Origin: JAVBMJ01 sp031552535
GTDB lineage: Bacteria > Bacteroidota > Bacteroidia > Bacteroidales > Rikenellaceae
Assembly (NCBI GenBank): GCA_031552535.1
Contig: JAVBMJ010000043.1
Location: forward strand, 1 to 35,267
Direction: 5' to 3'
DNA: 35,267 nucleotides
Shown: positions 1 through 7,003 of the stretch, piece by piece
Layout: each line of letters starts with the position of its first letter
Position numbering within the stretch: the first letter of the stretch is position 1
Position numbers and translations under genes: made by a program
The notes under the pieces: model-generated
The model's input: only the letters and a program-made list of their open reading frames with translations
Databases searched by the model: none
What the model was told of the DNA's origin: nothing

Positions 1-60
1 CCACAACGGCTTATCAAAACTGAGGCGAATGAAGTTCATTGACGAGTATTTTAGGGCGAC

Positions 61-106
61 ATTCAAGCATTCGGGTCGGGGTTAACCCCGACCCGAATGC
101 TTGAAT
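61..106. terminator. 46-bp perfect palindrome, probable bidirectional terminator
   Basis: The 46 bases form a perfect loopless palindrome (23-bp arms meeting at GGTT/AACC). It resembles the long palindromes between the convergent gene pairs of this window, so it probably terminates a gene entering from the left edge. No U-tract follows. Confidence 0.55.
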
Positions 107-168
107 CATCCTCAATTTTGCGTATTACTCGAAATAGTACGTTTTTCATCCTCAGTTTTGCGTATTAC
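106..168. repeat. Tandem-spaced 23-bp direct repeat
   Basis: Two copies of a 23-bp sequence (106-128 and 146-168) differ at one base and are spaced 40 bp start to start; the shared core is CATCCTCA(A/G)TTTTGCG. An inverted copy of the inner part (CAAAACTGAGG) lies at 15-25. Function unknown; it could be a protein-binding site or the remnant of an element end. Confidence 0.5.
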
Positions 169-173
169 ACCGC

Positions 174-266
174 AGAGTTTGTTCTGGCCCTCCGCCGGCG
201 GCAGACTGGAAGCGCAAGTAGTCAAATAACAGCAATATCGCAGTCGCTATCTAAATGCACAACGGG
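174..266. repeat. Degenerate dispersed element, family E copy 1
   Basis: The stretch shares a GGCCC(T/G)CCGCCGGC core, an ACTG and a CAAATAAC/TAAATAAC motif with 15901-16060. It ends in AAATGCACAACGGGTT, whose complement begins the other copy. The match is patchy, so the boundaries are approximate. Confidence 0.3.
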
Positions 267-269
267 TTA

Positions 270-433
270 AGAAGCTGTTTGGATTTGTTAACGAGATTAT
301 TTTATATCGTTTTGCCGGTGATTTTTCGCGGTGGGATGAGGCGAATAGCGGCCCTTGTTTAACGAATCACACCGCGGAAAAGCGCGGAAAAGAGGATATA
401 AAGAACGAGATTAATAAATTCAAAACAGTTTCT
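270..433. repeat. Palindromic dispersed element, family A copy 1
   Basis: About 164 bp bounded by AGAAGCTGTTT and AACAGTTTCT inverted ends. The core carries GATTTTTCGCGGTG, GAGGCGAATAGCGG and TTAACGAATCACACCGCG, which recur in the copies at 1809-1982, 13598-13748 (inverted) and 34835-34995. No ORF lies inside. It is MITE-like in size and structure. Confidence 0.75.
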
Positions 434-443
434 AATTAGATTT

Positions 444-580
444 AGAAGCTGTTTAAAATATTCTTGATAGTGTTTTTTTGCCGGGATGAAGTTGCATATC
501 GGAAATATGGAGCAAAGACCGGCGAAAAAAATAACGGGAGGAGCAGGAAAAAACGAGAAAAATACCTTAAATAGGTTCTT
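444..580. repeat. Palindromic dispersed element, family B copy 1
   Basis: It starts with AGAAGCTGTTTAAAATATT, the same terminal sequence as family A, but has a different core (GATGAAGTTGCATATCGG and ATATGGAGCAAAGACCGGCG) that reappears inverted at 16069-16230. Its right end is decayed (TTAAATAGGTTCTT). It directly follows family A copy 1. Confidence 0.7.
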
Positions 581-886
581 TGACAGATTTTCAATGATGA
601 TTTTTCTCTCCTTTTGTACATATTATAGTTTGTCGTTAAAAATATTGTAAATCTTTTTAACGTGTATCGCATGCAAAAACGTAAATCTTTACTAAATTTG
701 AAAGATCATACATTGAAGTAAAAGTCTGTTTAAAGGTTAAAACCAGAGATCCCCAGAAAGTCTGCCAAGAATAGTTTGTCGTTTTCTACCCTCTCTATTC
801 CTGCAAAATTCCGTCAAAAGTTGTTAGGGCCATTAATCGATTTAAAAAGTCTCTAAACTTTAATCCAAAAATACATTATACGCAAT
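581..886. other. Non-coding gap upstream of the CPBP gene
   Basis: No credible gene is seen. A 13-bp direct repeat, ATAGTTTGTCGTT, occurs at 625-637 and 771-783. Each copy includes a TA-(3 nt)-TTTG sequence one base off the Bacteroidota -7 spacing, so they could be weak promoters. The region is AT-rich. Confidence 0.4.
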
Positions 887-1765
887 ATGAGCGAAATATC
901 TGATAAAAAAACAATCGGAGAGCATCTGGGCGAGATCGTCGACGATGTGACTTCGGGAGCTAAACTCCCGGGCAAAAACAGCTATCCTACCTGGGTCGAC
1001 CTTTTAGCGATATTGGGAGTGTTTTTCGGCTCGATGTTGTTGTCCGGACTCATCGGGGGCGCTCTGGTCAAGAACGGTAACATTTCGAAAGAAATTTTCA
1101 CGTTTTCGTCTTATCTGTTTTACTTCGGCATAACTATCTGTTTCGCCCTGTGGCAACGCTCGGTGAGAGGCGGAGGTGGAGTGAAGATAACTTTTTCAAT
1201 AAAAAAAATATCGCCTCAGCAGATATTGTGGGGAACGTTGTTGGTAGCCGCCATCTCGTTCGTGCTGGAGCCATTACTCGACCTTTTTCCCAGCATGTTT
1301 ATGGAGTTGCTCGACGATGCTGTAGGCCGAGGCTGGTGGGCAGTGCTTACCACTGTGGTGTGTGCTCCGGTGCTCGAGGAATTCTTGTTCAGGGGTATAA
1401 TACAAGGGGCGCTACAACGCAAACGTAGTGCTTTTGCCGCAATAATGATATCGTCGCTGATCTTCGGGATCATTCACGGGATACCACAGCAGGTGATCAA
1501 TGCTTTTTTCATTGCCCTGATACTCGGATTTATCTATTACCGTACAGGAACACTAACTGGTGTCATCATAATACATGCCATCAATAATGCCATAGCTTAT
1601 ATAAGTATGGTTATTACCGACGGAAAATTTATTACGATGCGCGAGGTGATCAGTAACGATACGCTTTACTGGACCATATATTCAATCATTGCCGCAGGAG
1701 TGGCGTGCGCCTTTGTGATGCTGGGACGAACTATGGTAAAAGATGTAAAGGGAAAGAATAATTAG
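887..1765 (+). CDS. CPBP family intramembrane glutamic endopeptidase
   Basis: This 292-residue polytopic membrane protein has a short cytoplasmic N-terminus and about seven to eight hydrophobic segments. The CPBP/Abi (Rce1-like) signature is clear: EEFLFRG near residue 165 supplies the paired glutamates and arginine, and FGIIHGI near 190 and IIIHAINN near 225 supply the histidine and asparagine motifs. The family comprises membrane glutamic proteases that act on prenylated proteins in eukaryotes; most bacterial substrates are unknown, although some members process bacteriocins or give immunity. There is no bacteriocin gene nearby, so a housekeeping role is as likely. It is monocistronic, flanked by dispersed palindromes. 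The start was chosen because MSEISDKKTIGEHL gives a full-length protein. Confidence 0.88.
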   Translation: MSEISDKKTIGEHLGEIVDDVTSGAKLPGKNSYPTWVDLLAILGVFFGSMLLSGLIGGALVKNGNISKEIFTFSSYLFYFGITICFALWQRSVRGGGGVKITFSIKKISPQQILWGTLLVAAISFVLEPLLDLFPSMFMELLDDAVGRGWWAVLTTVVCAPVLEEFLFRGIIQGALQRKRSAFAAIMISSLIFGIIHGIPQQVINAFFIALILGFIYYRTGTLTGVIIIHAINNAIAYISMVITDGKFITMREVISNDTLYWTIYSIIAAGVACAFVMLGRTMVKDVKGKNN

Positions 1766-1766
1766 A

Positions 1767-1807
1767 ATAGTCTATATTATTTTCCAATAGGAAATTAGAC
1801 GGACTAT
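1767..1807. repeat. Mini palindrome, family D (short form)
   Basis: A 41-bp imperfect palindrome (ATAGTCTATATTATTTTCC / GGAAATTAGACGGACTAT) resembles the two ends of the full family D element (35104-35267) joined without the core. It directly abuts family A copy 2 and sits just after the CPBP stop codon, so it could double as a terminator. Confidence 0.6.
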
Positions 1808-1808
1808 G

Positions 1809-1982
1809 AGAAACTGTTTAAAAATATTTCCCTCGCTCTTTTCCGCCTCTTCCCGGTATTGCTTACCTAATGATTTTTGTGGTGTAATTGGGCGAGGAAC
1901 GGCCCTGTTTGACGGATTCCACCGCGTAAAAGCACAGTAAACAGAATAAAAGAACGAGATTAGTATTTTTAAACAGTTTCTT
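1809..1982. repeat. Palindromic dispersed element, family A copy 2
   Basis: About 174 bp with inverted ends AGAAACTGTTTAAAAATATT and AATATTTTT-like/AAACAGTTTCTT. The core contains TGATTTTTGTGGTG, GGAACGGCCCTG and ATTCCACCGCG as in the other family A copies, and it is followed by AAAGAACGAGATTA, also shared. It lies between the CPBP gene and the envelope operon. Confidence 0.75.
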
Positions 1983-2054
1983 GAAATCGGGACAAACTCT
2001 TATGGCACCAGGCAATAATATCGGGACATGGTTCGTTGTTACGAAGTAAAATAG

Positions 2055-2062
2055 TATCTTTG
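2055..2062 (+). promoter_or_regulatory. -7 box of the envelope operon promoter
   Basis: TATCTTTG fits the Bacteroidota consensus TAnnTTTG exactly and lies 20 bp before the start codon at 2082. The expected -33 TTG is poor at the right distance. The 5' untranslated region would be very short. Confidence 0.55.
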
Positions 2063-2081
2063 AAGTCCCAAAACGCAGTCT

Positions 2082-2945
2082 ATGCCTAAAAAGACAATAT
2101 ATGCCGTTGTAATTTTTTGCACCTTTTTATGGGGGTGCAACGAATTCCCGAATCCTTTTGCGGGGGATAAGATATTGGCGAAGGTAGGCGACAGGACATT
2201 GTCGGCAAGTGATTGCGAGGATGTTTTCACACCGGGCATATCGCCTGATGATAGCATTAAACTGCTTGAGTCTTATGTAAATATGTGGGTGCGGAAGCAG
2301 TTGAAGACCCGGGAGGCGGAAAAAATTTTCCGTTCATCGGAGGAGGAAATAGAGCGCATGGTGGAAGATTACCGTAGTTCGCTTCTGGGATTCAGGCTCG
2401 ATCAGTACTATGTGGACAGAAAACTGGATACGACAATAACGGGTAAAAATATATCTGAGTATTACGAATCCCATAAGAACGAATTTACGCTTGACCGCGA
2501 TATAGTGAAAGGCACGATAGTCATATATCCCGATACCTACCGTCAGAAAAAACGGCTCAGTGAGTTGATAAATGCCTCCGGGGATGAATCGCGCAAAGAT
2601 TTCACCGATTTATGCAAAAAAAACGACTTGGAGGTCACAGAAGTGTCGTCGTGGGTTGATTTCAGCGATTTCACAAAACAACTCCCCCCGGACCGCAAAC
2701 ACGAGGGGTTCGACCACATGCTGGTGCCAGGTGGGATCTTCTCCCTTTCGGATAAAAATAACGAATACCTGGTGTACATTTCCGATTGTCGCCGGCAAGG
2801 CGATCCGTCGCCGTTAGAGAGGGTGAGTAGCCTTATTCGCCGTTCGATCCTTAACTTAAGGCAAACGGAGATCATACGCCTTTATGAAGACAGCCTTTAT
2901 AAAACCTCGTTCGATGCGAGGAAAATAGTGATAAATCTACAATAG
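2082..2945 (+). CDS. SurA-N-like peptidylprolyl isomerase-type lipoprotein
   Basis: This 287-residue protein has a lipoprotein signal (hydrophobic VVIFCTFLWGC, lipid-anchor Cys near residue 19), so it is probably attached to a periplasmic membrane face. The region around residues 30-125 resembles the SurA/PpiC N-terminal chaperone segment (AKVGDRTLSASDCEDVF, then an amphipathic helical stretch and YYESHKNEF). A convincing parvulin catalytic core is not visible, so it may be a chaperone without isomerase activity. It is first in an operon: nine bases separate it from the SurA-like gene, and the OstA-like gene follows. This arrangement is common in Bacteroidales and points to outer-membrane protein or LPS-export biogenesis. 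The exact role is inferred. Confidence 0.72.
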   Translation: MPKKTIYAVVIFCTFLWGCNEFPNPFAGDKILAKVGDRTLSASDCEDVFTPGISPDDSIKLLESYVNMWVRKQLKTREAEKIFRSSEEEIERMVEDYRSSLLGFRLDQYYVDRKLDTTITGKNISEYYESHKNEFTLDRDIVKGTIVIYPDTYRQKKRLSELINASGDESRKDFTDLCKKNDLEVTEVSSWVDFSDFTKQLPPDRKHEGFDHMLVPGGIFSLSDKNNEYLVYISDCRRQGDPSPLERVSSLIRRSILNLRQTEIIRLYEDSLYKTSFDARKIVINLQ

Positions 2946-2954
2946 TACCTGGAT

Positions 2955-4352
2955 ATGTTGAGAAAAAGAATCATTCTGGCATTCGTTGTTTTAACTTTAT
3001 CGGTGGCTTGCGCCCCGCATGCGCAGGCTCAGGGTGTTGTGGCCGACGAGGTTATTGCCGTGGTGGGCAATTCGGCTATTTTATACTCGGAGGTTTACGA
3101 GATGAGCCGAAGATTGGTACAACAGCGCCGTGAGCAGGGATATACATCGGACCGCGATCCTATAAATGAAGCATTGGAGACTATCATGCGCCAGAAATTG
3201 TTGTATCATCAGGCGCAGATCGACTCGGTTAAGATAAGCACCGACGATATTGCCAAAATGGTCGACGAGAATGTGGACCAGATGGTCAAGGAGCGCGGGT
3301 CGATCACTGCGTTGGAGGCGTTTTACCATAAGCCTGTGTTCGAGATCAAGCAGGAGTTGCAAAACCGCTATGAGGAGCAGCGTTACGCCCAAAGCATGCA
3401 ACGCGACGTGATCGGCAAGGTCACTATCACGCCGGGCGAGGTGGAGCGTTACTTCAAGTCGTTGCCCAAGGATTCGTTACCTACAATTCCGGAACAATAC
3501 ATATACGCGCACATCACGAAATTCCCCTCATCGACCAAAGAAGCCAAGCAGCGTGTCCGCGAAAGGCTTCTCGAAATGCGTGAGCGCATAATCAAGGGAA
3601 CGCGTTTCGATATGCTCGCCAGGATGTATTCGGTCGACGGATCGGCTGTACGGGGCGGCGAAATGGATCCCACGCCGCTGAGGGGCTTTGTGGCTCCGTT
3701 TGCCGACGCTTTGTCGAAGTTGAAGCCGGGGCAGATTTCCGAGGTTGTGGAGACCGAGTATGGATTTCACCTCATCGAGATGATAGGCAAGGACGGCGAC
3801 CTCTACCATTGCCGCCACATTTTGTTACGTCCTGTCTTTACCGATACGGAGCTCGCGGAGACAAGTCTTAAACTCGATTCGGTGGTCGGGCTGATCAACG
3901 AAGGGAAGATTACTTTCGAACGGGCAGCGCTGGAATACTCCGACGATAAATATTCTCGCCAGAATGGAGGGTTGGTTTCAAACCACGATATGCTGGAGAT
4001 GTACAATGCATTCGATGCCAAGTTGACCTCCACCAAATTTTTTAAGGAGGAATTGCAAAGGGAAGACTACCAGGCGATACGCAATCTCAAGCCCGGCGAG
4101 ATTTCGGGCGCCTTCCAGAGTCAGGACCTGAAGGGTAATGTGCTAAGCAAGGTCATTAAACTCATCGATATTATCCCGGCGCATCCTGCGAGTTTGAAAA
4201 AAGACTATTTGCGCCTTGAGGAGTTGGCGCTGGAAGCCAAGCAGGAAAAGATATTCACCGAGTGGCTCAACAAAAAAATCGACGCCATGTATGTGCGCAT
4301 AGAGCCCGAGTATCGCGACGGGGAATTCGATAACCCGCATTGGGTTAAATAG
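2955..4352 (+). CDS. surA: SurA-like periplasmic peptidylprolyl isomerase
   Basis: This 465-residue protein has a cleavable signal peptide (ending near AHAQA, residue 25) and a SurA N-domain (VVADEVIAVVGNSAILYSEV, residues about 28-47). It has at least one clear parvulin domain, residues about 175-275, with ARMYSVDGSAVRGGEM, FADALSKLKPGQISEVVETEYGFHLIEM and the expected Phe, Met and His positions. A second, more divergent PpiC-type domain starts at YHCRHILLRP near 285 (with SDDKYSRQNGGLV). This is the SurA layout of a chaperone and isomerase that escorts outer-membrane beta-barrels. Its position between the SurA-N-like lipoprotein and the OstA-like gene fits an envelope-assembly operon. Confidence 0.87.
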   Translation: MLRKRIILAFVVLTLSVACAPHAQAQGVVADEVIAVVGNSAILYSEVYEMSRRLVQQRREQGYTSDRDPINEALETIMRQKLLYHQAQIDSVKISTDDIAKMVDENVDQMVKERGSITALEAFYHKPVFEIKQELQNRYEEQRYAQSMQRDVIGKVTITPGEVERYFKSLPKDSLPTIPEQYIYAHITKFPSSTKEAKQRVRERLLEMRERIIKGTRFDMLARMYSVDGSAVRGGEMDPTPLRGFVAPFADALSKLKPGQISEVVETEYGFHLIEMIGKDGDLYHCRHILLRPVFTDTELAETSLKLDSVVGLINEGKITFERAALEYSDDKYSRQNGGLVSNHDMLEMYNAFDAKLTSTKFFKEELQREDYQAIRNLKPGEISGAFQSQDLKGNVLSKVIKLIDIIPAHPASLKKDYLRLEELALEAKQEKIFTEWLNKKIDAMYVRIEPEYRDGEFDNPHWVK

Positions 4353-4377
4353 ATTGAAGTCAAATGTCGTGTAAGTA

Positions 4378-6702
4378 ATGGCAGGTAACGGGGTTAAATA
4401 TGGATTGATTGCGGCGGCACTTATGGTGTTCGCCGCTGCCTTTTCGAGGGTTTCGCACGGCATAGGTTCGGAAGGACAGCCGGTATCCGGCCAGCAAAAT
4501 CCGCCCGCGCTCCAAAATGGCAACGGGCCCGCGGGTCGCAAAGTGGTTGATTTCGAGGCCGACGTGATGCGTCCTATAAAAGTCGAGGGCGACTCGTCGG
4601 TATTGAACCTTATCGGCAAAGTGGTATTTTTCCATAACGGGGCCGTTATAACGTGCGACAGCGCTATACGTTATAGCGACAAGCGCATGGAGTGTTTCGG
4701 CAATGTGGTCATAAACAAGGATAATACCTATATCTACGGCGACCGGGCCGACTATAACGGGGACATAAATATCGCCCGGGTGTATGCCCCGATCATCAAG
4801 ATGGTCGATCAGGAGGCCACCATGTATACCTATAATTTTTCGTTTAACACCCTGACCAATATAGGCTCGTTCAGCGGCGGCGCAACGATCAGCAATAAAG
4901 ATAACCTGCTGGAGTCGGAGCGGGGTTATTACAACACCAAGACGCGTATAGTGACATGCGTCGAGAGGGTCGAGATCGAAAATCCGGACTACAGGATAAA
5001 GTCTGATTCGGTGGGTTACAATATGGACACCGACGAGGCCGATTTTTTTGTAAAGAGTTATATCTGGAATAAAAAAGGTGAAATCCTGAGTGCCGAACGG
5101 GGCCGCTATCTACGCAACGAGTCGCAATACTATTTCTATAGCGACGCATATATTCTTACTGACAAGCAGGAATTATGGGCCGATAGCATCGATTATAACA
5201 GCGTTACCGAGGATGCGTTTCTGCGCCGTAATATACAGGTCAGGGACGAGGAGCAGAGCAGCATGGCTTTCGGCGATAAGGGGCGGTATTGGGGTAAAAA
5301 AGAGGAGTTGTTGTTGACGATAGACCCATCGCTGTTGAGTTACGACGAACAACAAGATACGCTATATGTGCGTAGCGATACGATATTCGTTTATACCATA
5401 AGTCGCCGGGAAGCGTTGAAAGCTACCGAGAAACCTGTTGCGGCCAATACCGGGGAGGAGGAGCTTATCTCTGCTCCGGTGCGGGGAAAATCTACGCTGC
5501 AGGATTCTGTTATGCAGGTCGCAGGAGATACATCGATTAAACGTGATTCGATGGCGGCATCTGTCGGCGACAGTTTGGCAACGACGCTTTCCGATAGTGC
5601 TACAGTTGCAAAAGCGGCAGGCGATGCGGGTAAAGGAAAGTACGATCTGCGTAAGGCGCGGCGCGAAGAACGCAAACGGGAGAAGGAGGCCCGCAGGACG
5701 GCTAAGGAGAATAAGGTGTCGGAGCGTAATGACCGTCATGATGCTCCTGAAGCGGAACCAAAGGTGATAGAGGCTGGTACGCGGATGCCGTTATCCGGAG
5801 ATGGGGTTAAGAAGCCTGTGGCAGATTCTATGACTATGGAAATGATTGCAGCCGATTCAGTCGATCATGCGACCGTAGACGGGCTACCTGCAGGGACCTT
5901 TAAAGGCATTGAAGCCGATACCGTTGCCACTATGAAACGCGACTCGGTGCAACAGGATTCCATGGTACGTATCGTTCGCGGATACCGTAACGTAAGGATA
6001 TTTCGTAGCGATGTCCAGGGGGTTTGCGACTCCATTGTCGGTTTTTCGATAGACTCGACGTTGCATATGTATATCGAACCTGTATTGTGGAATGAACTGA
6101 ACCAGATCAAGGCCGATGTGATAGACCTCTATTCGCGCAACCAGCAAGTAGAGAAGGCTGTTTTTACGGGGACCCCCATCATGAGTTCCGAAGCCGATTC
6201 GGTGCGCTACAACCAGGTGAAAGGCAAAATTATAGAGGCGTTGTTCCGTGATAATGAGATTTACCGTACCGACGTGAAGGGCAATGGACAGACATATTAT
6301 TTCATGCAGGAGGATGGCGATCCCGACATCATAGGATTTATGACCGTTGAGTGTGCCGACATCACGTTTAATTTCGAGGAACGTCAGCTTGTCGATATCA
6401 TCTATCGGGGAGCCCCCGTCTATGCGATCTACCCTATGGATAAGATACCGGCCGAGCAGTCGCTGACCCTACCCGGTTTTGTGTGGGAAATCGACCGCAA
6501 ACCGTCGAAATCGGATGTTTTCAACCGTATGATCCGGCCTTCACAGCGGTTGGAGTATGAAGCCATGCCGGAACCGTTATTTCCTGTCACTAAGTCCATC
6601 AAGGCCGATATCGACCGTAAAATACACGATGGAGTATGGCGCGACCGTAACGACCTACTAAGTCCCGAAGCATTGGATTTCATACGTTCGCTCGGATATT
6701 AG
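4378..6702 (+). CDS. OstA/LptA-like LPS-transport family protein
   Basis: This 774-residue exported protein has an N-terminal hydrophobic signal (LIAAALMVFAAAF). Residues about 60-330 contain repeated beta-strand units of the OstA/LptA type (NLIGKVVFFHNGAVITCDSA, then CFGNVVINKDNTYIYGDRADYN), a fold that forms a periplasmic beta-jellyroll bridge carrying LPS in Lpt systems. Residues about 340-530 are a low-complexity insert rich in Asp, Ser, Lys and Glu (for example KARREERKREKEARR), followed by a second OstA-like part (residues about 550-700, IRSDVQG/VFTGTPIMSSEADSV). It is the last gene of the operon, 25 bases after the SurA-like gene. It is far longer than E. coli LptA but typical of Bacteroidota OstA-like proteins. 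LPS transport is inferred from the family. Confidence 0.8.
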   Translation: MAGNGVKYGLIAAALMVFAAAFSRVSHGIGSEGQPVSGQQNPPALQNGNGPAGRKVVDFEADVMRPIKVEGDSSVLNLIGKVVFFHNGAVITCDSAIRYSDKRMECFGNVVINKDNTYIYGDRADYNGDINIARVYAPIIKMVDQEATMYTYNFSFNTLTNIGSFSGGATISNKDNLLESERGYYNTKTRIVTCVERVEIENPDYRIKSDSVGYNMDTDEADFFVKSYIWNKKGEILSAERGRYLRNESQYYFYSDAYILTDKQELWADSIDYNSVTEDAFLRRNIQVRDEEQSSMAFGDKGRYWGKKEELLLTIDPSLLSYDEQQDTLYVRSDTIFVYTISRREALKATEKPVAANTGEEELISAPVRGKSTLQDSVMQVAGDTSIKRDSMAASVGDSLATTLSDSATVAKAAGDAGKGKYDLRKARREERKREKEARRTAKENKVSERNDRHDAPEAEPKVIEAGTRMPLSGDGVKKPVADSMTMEMIAADSVDHATVDGLPAGTFKGIEADTVATMKRDSVQQDSMVRIVRGYRNVRIFRSDVQGVCDSIVGFSIDSTLHMYIEPVLWNELNQIKADVIDLYSRNQQVEKAVFTGTPIMSSEADSVRYNQVKGKIIEALFRDNEIYRTDVKGNGQTYYFMQEDGDPDIIGFMTVECADITFNFEERQLVDIIYRGAPVYAIYPMDKIPAEQSLTLPGFVWEIDRKPSKSDVFNRMIRPSQRLEYEAMPEPLFPVTKSIKADIDRKIHDGVWRDRNDLLSPEALDFIRSLGY

Positions 6703-6840
6703 GGCGTGTTAACATAAACTGCTCTGTGTTTGTATCCTGTAAGCCGTTTTCTGAAGTAATATCGGGAATATCGCCAGAAAAAGCGACACCGGGGGCGAAA
6801 AGAGTCGCCAAAGCGGGCGTAAGCGTTTATGCTACACGCC
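6703..6840. repeat. Palindromic element, family C (single copy)
   Basis: About 138 bp bounded by GGCGTGTTAACATAAAC and its near-perfect inverted partner GTTTATGCTACACGCC. No ORF is inside and no second copy was seen in this window. It begins at the stop codon of the OstA-like gene. It is built like families A, B and D but unrelated in sequence. Confidence 0.5.
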
Positions 6841-6883
6841 ATAGTCCGTCCAAACGAAGACACTGTTCTAAATAAGTGTAAAA

Positions 6884-6931
6884 ATAATCCGGGCTCCATG
6901 GGGGAACTGCACACCATGGAGCCCGGATTAT
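6884..6931. terminator. Bidirectional terminator between OstA-like and GH38 genes
   Basis: Perfect 18-bp arms (6884-6901 and 6914-6931, core CCGGGCTCCATGG) enclose a 12-nt loop. A T-rich run follows on each strand (CTTTT on plus, TTTTACAC on minus), as expected between convergent genes. Confidence 0.8.
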
Positions 6932-7003
6932 CTTTTGAGAGAAACAGCATGGCAAATCAGCTGTTTTGGACACATTCCCTTACCTTAAATAATTCTCCCC
7001 GAA

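Noticed and set aside
2..85. Possible C-terminal end of a gene entering from the left (27 codons ending in a TAA at 83-85)
   Set aside because: The frame has a plausible protein look but is too short, and it ends inside a 46-bp palindrome; no family could be recognised.
442..672. 76-codon minus-strand frame rich in Phe, Arg and Tyr
   Set aside because: It lies within the family B repeat and its flank; its composition is that of translated AT-rich repeat DNA.
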